Assembly: GCA_031267335.1 (NCBI GenBank)
Contig: JAIRZH010000114.1
Span: 1-13,455 of the forward strand
Direction: 5' to 3'
Length of the DNA: 13,455 bases
Source of the DNA: Oscillospiraceae bacterium
GTDB taxonomy: Bacteria; Bacillota; Clostridia; Oscillospirales; Acutalibacteraceae
The translations under genes and the position numbers were made by a program. The notes under the pieces are model-generated. The model made no database searches. It was not told the origin of the DNA and worked only from the letters and a program-made list of their open reading frames with translations. Below, one piece after another: positions 1 to 7,450 of this stretch (positions are counted from its first letter, which is position 1; the number at the start of each line of letters is the position of its first letter).

Positions 1-244
1 TTATAAGTAAAATAATTTTATCAATACCTTTTTCTAAAATAATTTCTTTGATCACCGATGTTTGTATTAAATTTTGTGAATTTTCTTGAGTTTCATTGCT
101 CCAATAGTCGAATTGCAAACATAACATTTGCCCAATTTTTTCTTCTATTGACATTTGCTCAGGGTCTTTCGCATTTGCGAAATTTACCAATAAACTTAAG
201 AATAATAATGAAGAAACAAACATTGAAATAATTTTTTTAAATAT
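1..244 (-). CDS. Secreted glycoside hydrolase family 3-like protein, 5' end only
   Basis: The gene runs off the left edge, so only about 80 N-terminal residues are visible. The predicted protein starts MFKKIIS, continues with a hydrophobic core (SSLLFLSLLV) and ends the signal peptide at FANA, a good signal peptidase I site. The mature part begins with SIEEKIGQML, which matches the opening of GH3 beta-N-acetylhexosaminidases (NagZ type, usually 'EEKIGQM'). Known members release beta-linked N-acetylglucosamine from peptidoglycan or other glycans; the active-site region is outside the window. The start is unusual. AAAGAG at 253-258 lies 8 bases from an in-frame ATA (242-244), but only 2 bases from TTG (248-250), and the ATG at 221-223 lacks a ribosome site and would cut into the signal peptide. 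I prefer ATA; TTG is the conservative alternative. Family call moderate, secretion confident. Confidence 0.6.
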   Translation of the reverse strand, partial: MFKKIISMFVSSLLFLSLLVNFANAKDPEQMSIEEKIGQMLCLQFDYWSNETQENSQNLIQTSVIKEIILEKGIDKIILLI

Positions 245-285
245 ACACAAAACTCTTTAAAATTTAATTTTATAACTTAAAATCT

Positions 286-315
286 ATTCTACAATTTAAA
301 ATTTAAATTTTTCAA
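286..315 (-). promoter_or_regulatory. Candidate sigma-70 promoter for the GH3-like gene
   Basis: Read on the minus strand, TTGAAA (310-315) and TAGAAT (286-291) are separated by 18 bases, about 40 bases before the start of the glycosidase gene. In such AT-rich DNA matches of this quality arise by chance, so this is a candidate only. Confidence 0.35.
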
Positions 316-348
316 CAAAATAGTGAAATTCATAAAATCATATCATTC

Positions 349-486
349 TCACGAAATTTTCAATTTAATATTTAGGCCTTTTTTAATTTTTTTAATTTGC
401 CTGGCACCTAACCAGTTGTGAGGTAAATTAGTTATACGCGCTATTTTAAGATACCAAAAATAACCTCTAATTAAATAGTTCGACAA
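349..486 (-). pseudogene. Short decayed reading frame of unknown origin
   Basis: A minus-strand frame of 45 codons, from TTG at 484-486 to TGA at 349-351, has a protein-like composition that is odd for noncoding AT-rich DNA: it contains RGYFWYLK and NLPHNWLGARQIKK, rich in Trp, His, Gly and Arg. The surrounding bases (about 400-450) are also more GC-rich than the flanks. I see no ribosome-binding site before the TTG and do not recognise the family. It may be the C-terminal end of a decayed gene or mobile element. The rest of 250-600 holds only promoter-like AT-rich sequence. Confidence 0.25.
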
Positions 487-508
487 GCTTTAAATTATTT
501 GTTATTAT
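480..508 (+). promoter_or_regulatory. Candidate promoter for P1
   Basis: TCGACA (480-485) and TATTAT (503-508) are 17 bases apart, about 90 bases before the ATG at 600. It is a weak match to the sigma-70 consensus and is supported mainly by spacing and position. Confidence 0.3.
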
Positions 509-584
509 TTTTTATGTTAGGAAATATTTTCGAAAAAATAACTGATTATTCAAAAAATCCAAAATAAAAATTTCAAACTCATAA

Positions 585-589
585 AGAGG
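585..589 (+). promoter_or_regulatory. Ribosome-binding site deciding the P1 start at 600
   Basis: AGAGG sits 10 bases before ATG 600. Internal candidate starts in the main frame, such as TTG 841, have no comparable site. This ties translation of P1 to the frame upstream of the homopolymer tract. Confidence 0.5.
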
Positions 590-599
590 CGATTACATA

Positions 600-1878
600 A
601 TGTTGTTAAAAAATAACTTTAATAGCGATCAAATAAAAGAAAACCAAACTGAAGATAATCAAACCAAAAACAATCAATTAGAAGAAAATCAAACAGACAC
701 GAAAAAAAAAGGGGGGGGGCGTAAGGATTGTTATTAAAAGTCAGATTCAAAAAAATTCAAAATTTAAAAAAAAAAATAAATTTTCAAAAGTTTTTGCTGT
801 AAGCTTAGCAGTTTTAAATTTATTTTCTAACAATTTTAATTTGATTAAAGCTACTGATAAAAATAATACTAATAAAAAGACTTCAACTGATAAAAATAAT
901 ACTAATAAAAAGACTTCAAGTGTCGTAAAGTTTGTCGGCATCGGAGGCACAGCGCTTTTAGCAACATATTATATAATTAAAAGATGTAAACATATTAAAG
1001 GTATTCTTCCAAAAAATTTTGTAGAATCTGAAAGTAATTTTCCAGAAGAATCTCAAAAATTCAAATATAATTTCCTAGATATTTTCCCAAAACAGAAAGA
1101 AATTCATGAAGGATTTCAAAAAAGGCTTTTGGAAAGATTTCGAAGATGGTTTGAAAATTATGGTTATGAAAAACAATATGAAATAATAAGAAGAATAGAA
1201 CAAAATATCGCTACTGATGAAGAATTAAAAGAATTTGTAAATTATAACCTCGAAATAATCGAATTAGCTAGACGATATCTGGAAGTTTTTTCAAATGGAT
1301 TAAATTTAGAAAATTACAAAAAAGATAAAGAAATTACAATTATAAACACTGGAGCTATTATTTGCTTGTTTAAAGAAGATCTATTTAAAAAATGCGATGA
1401 TAATCATAAAACATTAGAAGAGGTATTAGGCGATTTGAATGAATTGGTTTCTGTTCTTTTTATAATTTTTGGATTATTATCAGAAACCTTTTCTTCATAT
1501 TATTTTTGTAATGTTGTTAATGTTTCTGATATTAATTTTCATTATGTTTCATATTTAAAACAGTTCTTAGTGAGAGGATGTAAAATAATTGTAAATGATA
1601 AATTTGCGAGATACGAAAATAAAGCATTAAAGGAAGAAATAGGAATTTGTAATTCTGAAGTTGAACTTATACTTATTAACGCATATGAAAAAAATGAAGC
1701 TTTAATATTTTTAAATAATTTAAGTGAAAATTTAAAAAATCCGTTTAACGTACAAAGCAATAGTAATATTTCAAAATTATTTATACCCCATAGAAAAGAA
1801 AAGAATCGTTGTACAGCAGATAGAATTAAAACTGTGCTTCTAGCTAGCATCGGTTGTGTCCTCAAATTGTTGATATGA
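600..1878 (+). CDS. P1: exported protein split by a homopolymer tract; possible pseudo-deubiquitinase
   Basis: The gene starts at ATG 600, 10 bases after AGAGG (585-589). The first frame reads an Asn/Gln/Glu-rich leader and stops at 735-737, but the main frame is open from 682 to TGA 1878. Removing one base from the A9G9 tract (702-719) joins them into a 425-residue protein. In that numbering: leader 1-60; hydrophobic segment KVFAVSLAVL (63-72); two identical 11-residue repeats, TDKNNTNKKTS (85-106); a second short hydrophobic stretch (112-126); then a helical body. Residues 300-363 (YYFCNVVN, HYVSYLK with His314, VND with Asp333, VELILINAYEK) resemble in order and spacing the C-terminal His box of ubiquitin-specific proteases (C19). 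The position that might match the Cys box (GIGGTA, 113-118) has Ala118 instead of Cys, so it could be inactive. The export segment is shared with P3. Function is inferred; the split may be phase variation, a pseudogene or a sequencing error. Confidence 0.6.
702..719 (+). repeat. A9G9 homopolymer tract (candidate contingency locus)
   Basis: Nine A (702-710) followed by nine G (711-719), inside the P1 leader. As written, the reading frame terminates six codons after the tract; a net loss of one base restores a 425-codon frame. A run of nine G is very unlikely by chance in DNA this AT-rich. Poly-G tracts of this length are a known mark of slipped-strand phase variation, and A9 tracts are known sites of polymerase slippage. 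Confidence 0.75.
853..918 (+). repeat. Perfect 33-bp tandem repeat, two copies
   Basis: Units 853-885 and 886-918 are identical base for base and encode TDKNNTNKKTS twice, just after the P1 hydrophobic segment. Perfect identity in a fast-drifting AT-rich sequence implies a recent duplication. The multiple-of-three length keeps the frame, so copy number could vary without inactivating the protein. Confidence 0.85.
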
Positions 1879-1936
1879 ATTCCTCGTCCCGCACAATACG
1901 CGGAGCGAGGAAGCAAAGCTGTACTCATTCGAATTC
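1877..1936. repeat. GC-rich palindromic element after P1
   Basis: A strong hairpin has arms TTCCTCG (1880-1886) and CGAGGAA (1906-1912), then a G-T pair, one mismatch and an inner stem CCGC/GCGG (1889-1892, 1900-1903) closing a 7-base loop. GAATTC occurs on both sides (1877-1882 and 1931-1936). Base composition is far more GC-rich than the flanks. There is no T tract after it, so it is not a standard terminator. More than one plus-strand frame stays open across it: past the P1 stop to 1974, and from ATG 1875 to 1985. It looks like an inserted palindromic repeat or the end of a mobile element. Confidence 0.5.
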
Positions 1937-2010
1937 AAATTCCGAGATCGAAATTAAAATTAAATTCATTCTAAAGTCTAAGTAAAATCATGCTAAAGGT
2001 TTATTGATTT

Positions 2011-2246
2011 TTACAAATCCAGAATTTCAGTTTGAATGTGTATATAAATTTGTGACATAACCAAAGTTATCACAAGTTTATCTAAAACGGATATTCGAGA
2101 CTTCCTGCCAGCAGTGTTTTTTTCTGCGAAAAGTATCAGCAATTTCTAAAAAGACGTAATAGTCTATCAAAAATATATTTTTCTATGCCAAAAACCTCTT
2201 TATATTTGCTTATTGCCATTTTAGCAATTTTAATTTGATTATTCAA
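2011..2246 (-). pseudogene. IS5-like transposase, N-terminal remnant with frameshifts
   Basis: Read on the minus strand, AAGGTG (2255-2260) precedes TTG 2246, which opens a 36-residue frame containing KYKEVFGIEKYIFDRLL and ending in a TGA at 2136-2138. Shifted frames continue with EIADTFRRKK and then AGRKSRISVLDKLVITLVMS and QIYIHIQTEIL up to 2011. Together these resemble the N-terminal helix-turn-helix of IS5-family DDE transposases, where a 'GRxPKLSxEDQLLxTL' block is followed by 'YRTYFHI'. At least one frameshift and truncation before the catalytic DDE domain make it dead. Family inferred from motif pattern only. The rest of 1937-2285 shows no other feature. Confidence 0.5.
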
Positions 2247-2285
2247 TTTTTTATCACCTTTTTTACTTTAAGAATGGTGATTGTA

Positions 2286-3107
2286 TCATGTTTTCTTATT
2301 TTCGGACAGGTCTAATATATGCTTTTTTCTTATCCAATAATAAAGATATATTTGCGCAATTCCTGCATATTTACCAAATGATTGGGAAGTTTTGTGAGGG
2401 AAAAATTCCTTTATAGCTTTTTGTACCCAAACGTCATTTGGAAATGCCTCAAGTTTGTGGAATCCATAAAGAAGCACACAATTTGATACTTTAGGCCCAA
2501 CACCAGAAATTGTTCTTAACAAAAAATGCGCTTGCGTGAAATTTAGAAAAAATATTTTTTCTAAATCAACTTGTTTTTTATAAACTTTTTTCGCTGCATC
2601 AATTAAATATTTAGCTCGGAATCCTGAACGTATCACGCTTAGATCATCCTCAGTTAACTGTGAAAGTATTTTAGGGCTCGGAAAAGAAAAATAATCTTTA
2701 ATTTTATTTCCAAAATTTTCACATAATTTTTTTATTATTAATTTAATACGTGGAATATTATTATTTTGTGATATTATAAAAGAACATAAAACTTCCCATG
2801 GATCTTGCCGAAGAATTCGTATTCCTTTGCCTTCCCGGTAAATATTTTCAAATAATGGATCTAATTTAATTATTTCTTTATCGAAAATAAAATAATCTAA
2901 ATTTAAATCAAAATAATTTTTCCAAAAATCGATATTTTCATTATCGCTTTCTATAATTAAATTTTCATTTTTTACATATAAATAAGCTTTAAAATCAAAA
3001 ACAATCCCTACCCATTTAGGGTGTTCATAACTCCAGCGAAAACATTGTCCACATTCTAATGTTTTTTTGAGATTAAAATTTTTTGTAATAGAAATAGAAA
3101 TACTCAT
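2286..3107 (-). CDS. ogg: OGG1-type 8-oxoguanine DNA glycosylase/AP lyase
   Basis: A 273-residue bifunctional base-excision repair enzyme, which in this family removes 8-oxoguanine paired with C and nicks the abasic site. The N-terminal domain has the conserved TLECGQCFRW (16-25). The helical core contains QDPWEVLCSFIISQNNN (101-117), typical of OGG1-type proteins. The helix-hairpin-helix motif is SGVGPKVSNC (201-210), with Lys206 at the catalytic Schiff-base position, followed by FPNDVW (222-227) with the conserved Asp225. Length fits bacterial OGG1-like proteins. It starts at ATG 3107, with only a weak GGA upstream, and ends at TGA 2286, showing TGA is a stop here; its Trp codons that I checked are TGG. 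It stands alone, 309 bases from the hydrolase gene on the same strand, and converges on P1. Confidence 0.9.
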   Translation of the reverse strand: MSISISITKNFNLKKTLECGQCFRWSYEHPKWVGIVFDFKAYLYVKNENLIIESDNENIDFWKNYFDLNLDYFIFDKEIIKLDPLFENIYREGKGIRILRQDPWEVLCSFIISQNNNIPRIKLIIKKLCENFGNKIKDYFSFPSPKILSQLTEDDLSVIRSGFRAKYLIDAAKKVYKKQVDLEKIFFLNFTQAHFLLRTISGVGPKVSNCVLLYGFHKLEAFPNDVWVQKAIKEFFPHKTSQSFGKYAGIAQIYLYYWIRKKHILDLSENKKT

Positions 3108-3416
3108 ATCTAAAAATCCAAAAAAAAATAATAAAAAAATATAAATTTTAAAAAAAATTTCTAATTTTTCGGAAAAATCAATGCCGAATTACATACAAGA
3201 CGAATTTAAAGTTAAAATATATAAAATCTGTTTAAAAATTTAATTTCGTTTTTTAATAATTTGTTCACATTAAACCCGTAAATGCAACTTCTAGCAATTT
3301 TTGATATATCTTTTTGTTTTCCCTCGCTCGAAAAACCAGTCAAGTAATGTAAAAAAATGCTAAAACATGCCAAAAATTATCTAAAATTTATATTTAAATT
3401 CTTAATTAGCATAAGT
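3108..3416. other. 309-bp intergenic gap, nothing recognised
   Basis: AT-rich sequence between the end of the M23 hydrolase gene and the start of the glycosylase, both on the minus strand. It should hold the end of the division transcript and a glycosylase promoter, but I see no convincing terminator or promoter. Only a weak 7-bp AT-rich stem with a GAGCGAG loop (minus strand, about 3317-3337) is present. Confidence 0.5.
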
Positions 3417-4565
3417 TTAAAAATAAGAACTCGGATTAACCGGTTTACCGTTTTTGCGAAGTTCAAAATGAAGATGCGCTCCGGTCGAATAACCTGTATT
3501 TCCACCATATCCGATGACTTCGCCTTTCTTTATTTGTTGTCCTTTTTTCACAGTCGCTAAACTCATATGAGCATATAATGTCGTATAACTATTTTTGTGT
3601 TTAATTATAATATACGTCCCATAGCCACGACCATTATTTCCCGCGTCTATATAAATAAAAGCAACTTCGCCGTCTTCAGCAGCCAAAATTTCAGTACCAT
3701 AAAAATTCGGACCTGAAAAATCTATTGCTCCATGAGCTTTCTTACGTTGTTTAGTATCATTAAAATCTGATGTTATTATCCAAGAACCCTTGAATGGACG
3801 ACTGATTTTAAAATCATCAGGTCCTTCAGGAGTTAAAAAAATATTATTTCTTTGTTTTTTTAAAATTTCATCTTTTTTTCTTTCGGTTTCTATTTTATCA
3901 AAAACACGTTGAAGTTCATTTTCGTCTTTCTCGATAGCGATCTCCGAATGCTGCCGTGATGTTTTACTTTTTTGGAAAAGTTCTTCTAAATTTTGGCGAC
4001 TTTTTGTTAATACGATTTTACAATTTTTTATTTCCTTTAAATTTTTTTCATTTTGTTGCTTTTTTTGTATTAATTCAAAAATTTTCTGATCGACTTCTTC
4101 GATAATCGTAGTAACTTTATTTCCAAAAAATTTCGCAAGCTTAATTTTATCAAAAAAATCTCCAAAACTTTTGGAAGCTAAAATAATTTCTAAAATTCCA
4201 GGATTGTTTGCTTTATGGATTGACGCTAAAAACTTACCAAGATCTGCTATATTTTTTGATATTTCCTTTTGATAATTGATAATATCTTGTTTTTCTTTCA
4301 AAACTTGTTTGTTTAATTTAAAAATTTTTATATTGAGTGCATCTATTTCAGACTTTAATTTTGATATTTTTTCATTAATATTTTCTTGATTTTTAATTTG
4401 ATTTCTTATATTTTTTTTGTTTTCTTCAATTTTTTTTTTCATATTTTCGGCTTTTTGTTTTAATTTCGAAAGTTCGGCAGAACATTCTAAATTTTCGGAA
4501 AAACAATTAGTTAAAAACAGCAAAATACATAAAAAATTAATAGTTTTTTTAAAAATAATTACCAA
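3417..4565 (-). CDS. FtsEX-linked murein hydrolase, EnvC/PcsB-like with M23 domain
   Basis: A 382-residue secreted protein. Residues 1-23 form a signal peptide (FKK, then INFLCILLFLTN). Residues 30-115 and 150-240 are Lys/Glu-rich and heptad-like, forming the long coiled coil typical of EnvC and PcsB, which docks on the FtsX extracellular loop. Residues 255-382 are an M23 (LytM) domain with the zinc ligands intact: HGAID (His278, Asp282), YAHMS (His333) and HLHFE (His364, His366). It is therefore probably an active endopeptidase, like PcsB/CwlO partners, rather than a degenerate EnvC activator. It starts at TTG 4565, 7 bases after GAGG (4573-4576), and overlaps the end of ftsX by 7 bases, so the two are likely translationally coupled. 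Role: septal peptidoglycan splitting on a signal from FtsEX. Confidence 0.9.
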   Translation of the reverse strand: MVIIFKKTINFLCILLFLTNCFSENLECSAELSKLKQKAENMKKKIEENKKNIRNQIKNQENINEKISKLKSEIDALNIKIFKLNKQVLKEKQDIINYQKEISKNIADLGKFLASIHKANNPGILEIILASKSFGDFFDKIKLAKFFGNKVTTIIEEVDQKIFELIQKKQQNEKNLKEIKNCKIVLTKSRQNLEELFQKSKTSRQHSEIAIEKDENELQRVFDKIETERKKDEILKKQRNNIFLTPEGPDDFKISRPFKGSWIITSDFNDTKQRKKAHGAIDFSGPNFYGTEILAAEDGEVAFIYIDAGNNGRGYGTYIIIKHKNSYTTLYAHMSLATVKKGQQIKKGEVIGYGGNTGYSTGAHLHFELRKNGKPVNPSSYF

Positions 4566-5449
4566 ACAACAACCTCAGACATTTCTTTTTTCAAATATTT
4601 TCCGATTGTGACTAAACCCCCAATTAAACCTAAAATTAACCCCATAGAAATAAACATTATTAGCATTTGGTTTGAAAATTTTTCAAATGGAAGAATATTA
4701 AATGGTATTGTGTTATTTGCAATTTTAACAAACCAACTGTAAATAATTCTAAGTGCAAAAAAAGATAAAGTAGCTGAAAAAGTTCCTATTGCTACGCCTT
4801 CTATAGCAAATGGCAAACGAATAAAATTATTTGTTGCACCTATTGATCTTAATATATTTATTTCAAATCTTCTGTTGTGCATAGCAATACGAATAGTATT
4901 TGAAATTATAAGTAACGAAACTGCGCCTAAAGAAATTACGATCCAAAAACTTATAGCAGCAAAAATATGTTTTAAATTTGATAATTTTTCAGCTATTTCG
5001 CTTCGATCGCTTGTAGTGTCTACACCCTCGATTTTCATAATTTCAGAAATCGTAGCACTATATTGGCTTAAATCTGAAAAGCTAACATGAAATGCATCTG
5101 GTAATGGGTTAGATTCACCTTTAAAAAAACCTGAAACTCTTTCGCCTAGCATACCTTCATAATCTTTAATGGCTTCTTCTTTTGAATAAAAATCATATGA
5201 AGAAATATTTTCGATATTATTTATGCCTAATTTTACTTTTTCTAAATCGGCGTCTTTAAAAAGATAAACAGTTATGCTATTTTGGCCTTCGATGTTTTTT
5301 AAAATAAATTTAATATTCTCAGCAACAATAAATGTAGCACCAGTTAACAAAAGGCAACAAATCATAACCATAACAGACGCCAATGACATAAATCTGTTAA
5401 TCCATATATTCTTAAAACCTTCTTTTAAAAAATATATAAAAGATGTCAA
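4559..5449 (-). CDS. ftsX: Cell division protein FtsX
   Basis: A 296-residue membrane subunit of the FtsEX complex. Topology is canonical: a short cytoplasmic start with FLKEGFKNIWINR (7-19), membrane segment 1 (about 21-43), a large extracellular loop (44-160) that in this family binds the hydrolase, segment 2 (163-186), a cytoplasmic coupling stretch with RRFEINILRSIGAT (193-206) that contacts FtsE, then segments 3 (214-238) and 4 (262-283). Length is usual for Gram-positive FtsX. It starts at TTG 5449, 8 bases after AGGTG, and that ribosome site directly follows the ftsE stop codon. It lies between ftsE (12-bp gap) and the M23 hydrolase (7-bp overlap), the standard order for an FtsEX-hydrolase operon. 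Confidence 0.95.
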   Translation of the reverse strand: MTSFIYFLKEGFKNIWINRFMSLASVMVMICCLLLTGATFIVAENIKFILKNIEGQNSITVYLFKDADLEKVKLGINNIENISSYDFYSKEEAIKDYEGMLGERVSGFFKGESNPLPDAFHVSFSDLSQYSATISEIMKIEGVDTTSDRSEIAEKLSNLKHIFAAISFWIVISLGAVSLLIISNTIRIAMHNRRFEINILRSIGATNNFIRLPFAIEGVAIGTFSATLSFFALRIIYSWFVKIANNTIPFNILPFEKFSNQMLIMFISMGLILGLIGGLVTIGKYLKKEMSEVVVW

Positions 5450-5461
5450 TGTACTTTCACC

Positions 5462-6166
5462 TTAAGAAACTTTTGTGATATTTTCGGATTGATAATCAAT
5501 GAATCCTGCACTATCTGCACGAACTTTTCCGCTACATAATTCTATTATTCTAAATGGAAATTTTTCCACTACCGAAAGATCATGAGTTACCATAATAACT
5601 GTAGTACCGTGAAGATTAATATTTGCCAAAAGCTCAACAATTTCGTAAGACATAGAAGGATCAATATTTCCTGTTGGCTCATCCGCTATAATTATTTTAG
5701 GATTATTCACAATAGCTCTCGCGAGCCCGACACGTTGTTTTTCTCCCCCGGAAAGTTCACACGGCTTTCTATTTGATTTGCCTTCAAGAGAAACAAGACT
5801 CAAAACATAAGGTACACGCCTTCTGATACTCCTTTCATTAGCACCTACTATTCGCATTGCAAAAGCAACATTTTCAAAAACAGTCATTTTATCAATAAGA
5901 CGAAAATCCTGGAATACAATTCCCATTTTGCGGCGATAATAAGGTAACTCACGCTTTTTAATTCTAGTGATATTAGCTCCGGATATAAAAATATTTCCTG
6001 AAGTAATTTCTTCTTCTTTGAGGATAAGTTTTAAAAGTGTGCTTTTACCAGATCCAGAAGCACCAACTACGAAAACAAACTCACCTTGTTCGATGTTTAG
6101 ACTAACATCGTTTAAAGCAAAAATATTTTTTTCATATACTTTTTTAATATTAGTAATTGTAATCAT
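5462..6166 (-). CDS. ftsE: Cell division ATP-binding protein FtsE
   Basis: A 234-residue ABC ATPase that drives conformational change in FtsX to activate cell-wall cleavage at the septum. All nucleotide-binding motifs are intact: Walker A GASGSGKST (35-43), Q-loop in VFQDFRL (Gln86), signature LSGGEKQR (138-145), Walker B IIIADEP (158-164) and switch His195 in THD. MGIVFQDFRL and DEPTGNIDP are typical of FtsE within the wider family. It starts at ATG 6166, with AAGGA about 9 bases upstream, and lies 23 bases after the regulator gene, so they probably share a transcript. Confidence 0.97.
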   Translation of the reverse strand: MITITNIKKVYEKNIFALNDVSLNIEQGEFVFVVGASGSGKSTLLKLILKEEEITSGNIFISGANITRIKKRELPYYRRKMGIVFQDFRLIDKMTVFENVAFAMRIVGANERSIRRRVPYVLSLVSLEGKSNRKPCELSGGEKQRVGLARAIVNNPKIIIADEPTGNIDPSMSYEIVELLANINLHGTTVIMVTHDLSVVEKFPFRIIELCSGKVRADSAGFIDYQSENITKVS

Positions 6167-6189
6167 TGAATATTATCCTTGTTATTTTC

Positions 6190-7272
6190 TTAAATTTCCT
6201 TAGTATTTTCTTTAAGATATCTATGTACCATTAAAGCTATCTTAAAGACGATGGCGTCTTCGAAATTTCTTAAATCAAGGCCAGTCATACGTTTAATTTT
6301 TTCAATTCTGTAAACGAGTGTATTTCTATGTACGAAAAGTTTTCTAGCAGTTTCAGAAACATTTAAACTATTTTCAAAGAATTTATATATCGTAAACATA
6401 ATTTCTCGATCTATAGATTCTATAGAACATTTTTTGAAAACTTCTTTTAAAAATACTTTACAAAGTGAAATAGGCAACTGATAAATCAAACGTGCAACGC
6501 CCAATTGGCTATAAATTGCAATTGATTTTTCGTTTTCAAAAATTTTACGAACTTCTAGTGCAACTTGCGCGGCCCTGAATGAATCGCCAAGCTCAGAAAC
6601 TTTATTAACAACTGTTCCGAAACCAGCTATACATTTTATATAGCATTCAGTCGCTAACGAACTTATAACGGATAACGCAATCTTTTCAAAATCCAATTCA
6701 CTAAAATCATTACTAAGTTCTTTTATAACTACGACTTCATTTTCGCTTAGAACAATAACAAAATCCTTGGAACCATCAGGGAACATGCTTCGAATAACGC
6801 TATACAATACAGCATCGTGTTTTGATATACATTTAAATATCATGCATATACGATTAACATTTGTAGAAATTTTAAGTTCAAGTGAACGAACGCTTATATC
6901 GCCAGGCAAAACATTATCTAATATTATATTTTTTATAAATTCAGTTTTGCTATGTTTTGCACCATAAAATTTCGACACAGAATTAAATGGAACACAGATT
7001 AGTTTAATTAATTTTTGTGTTTCTTCTTCCATTCCTTCAATGCCTAATACATACTGGCCGAAAATCTTACTGCCAAAAGATTTATACGAAAAACCATCTT
7101 TATAAACAATTTCAGAATCAGAAACAGATTCTAAATTAACATCTCTTACCTTACCGCAATTTTCTATATCGGTGCTGGCTATTACCTCAAAACTTTCATC
7201 GAGTATTTCAATGGCTTTGCTGGATTCGTTAGCCATACTTTTTATCATATTTTGAAAAAAATTATTTATCAC
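6190..7272 (-). CDS. PucR/CdaR-type transcriptional regulator, first gene of the ftsEX cluster
   Basis: A 360-residue protein. The C-terminal 55 residues are a PucR-type helix-turn-helix: NVSETARKLFVHRNTLVYRI (about 304-323), then EKIKRMTGLDLRNFEDAIVF. The central part (about 140-250) resembles the GGDEF-like CdaR middle domain (GFGTVVNKVSELGDSFRAAQ), and the first 100 residues look like a divergent sensory region. Family members bind DNA in response to small molecules; no ligand can be inferred here. It starts at GTG 7272, directly preceded by a strong AGAGAGG site. It opens the minus-strand cluster with ftsE, ftsX and the hydrolase, so it may control that transcript or the divergent P2 gene across the 7273-7600 intergenic region. 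Target unknown. Confidence 0.85.
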   Translation of the reverse strand: MINNFFQNMIKSMANESSKAIEILDESFEVIASTDIENCGKVRDVNLESVSDSEIVYKDGFSYKSFGSKIFGQYVLGIEGMEEETQKLIKLICVPFNSVSKFYGAKHSKTEFIKNIILDNVLPGDISVRSLELKISTNVNRICMIFKCISKHDAVLYSVIRSMFPDGSKDFVIVLSENEVVVIKELSNDFSELDFEKIALSVISSLATECYIKCIAGFGTVVNKVSELGDSFRAAQVALEVRKIFENEKSIAIYSQLGVARLIYQLPISLCKVFLKEVFKKCSIESIDREIMFTIYKFFENSLNVSETARKLFVHRNTLVYRIEKIKRMTGLDLRNFEDAIVFKIALMVHRYLKENTKEI

Positions 7273-7346
7273 AAAACCCTCTCTAAAGAATTAATAAAAA
7301 AGTAAAAATTTACTAATTACAGGATGTTTAATATGCCTACTGATGT

Positions 7347-7376
7347 ATTCTACGATATATAAAAATAAAAATACAA
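7347..7376 (-). promoter_or_regulatory. Candidate promoter of the regulator-ftsEX-hydrolase operon
   Basis: On the minus strand, TTGTAT (7371-7376) and TAGAAT (7347-7352) are 18 bases apart, about 75 bases before the GTG start. It is back-to-back with the P2 promoter, so one regulator bound between them could affect both. Confidence 0.45.
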
Positions 7377-7450
7377 GCTCTTGCTTAAAGTCCAAGGCTA
7401 TTCTATAAAATTAAAATTTTGTTAAAAAATTAACAAAGAAATCTAAAAGT

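Noticed and set aside
747..950. Minus-strand frame with repeated EVFLLVLFLSV
   Set aside because: It is the antisense reading of the P1 33-bp repeats and leader.
1876..1878. TGA read as Trp, extending P1 by 31 codons
   Set aside because: The glycosylase gene ends at TGA 2286, the Trp codons I checked are TGG, and no other gene needs TGA readthrough.
1542..1928. Minus-strand frame of 128 codons opposite the end of P1
   Set aside because: No recognisable family; it mostly shadows P1 and starts inside the palindromic element.
2253..2281. ATCACC/GGTGAT inverted repeat as a terminator
   Set aside because: Only 6 bp with a 17-base loop, and no T tract on either strand; it includes the ribosome site of the transposase remnant.
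3317..3337. Weak stem after the M23 gene as operon terminator
   Set aside because: Seven mostly A-T pairs with no T tract following on the minus strand.
3417..4565. Lipoprotein signal in the M23 protein (LTNC)
   Set aside because: Asn before Cys does not fit the lipobox; a signal peptidase I type signal is more likely.
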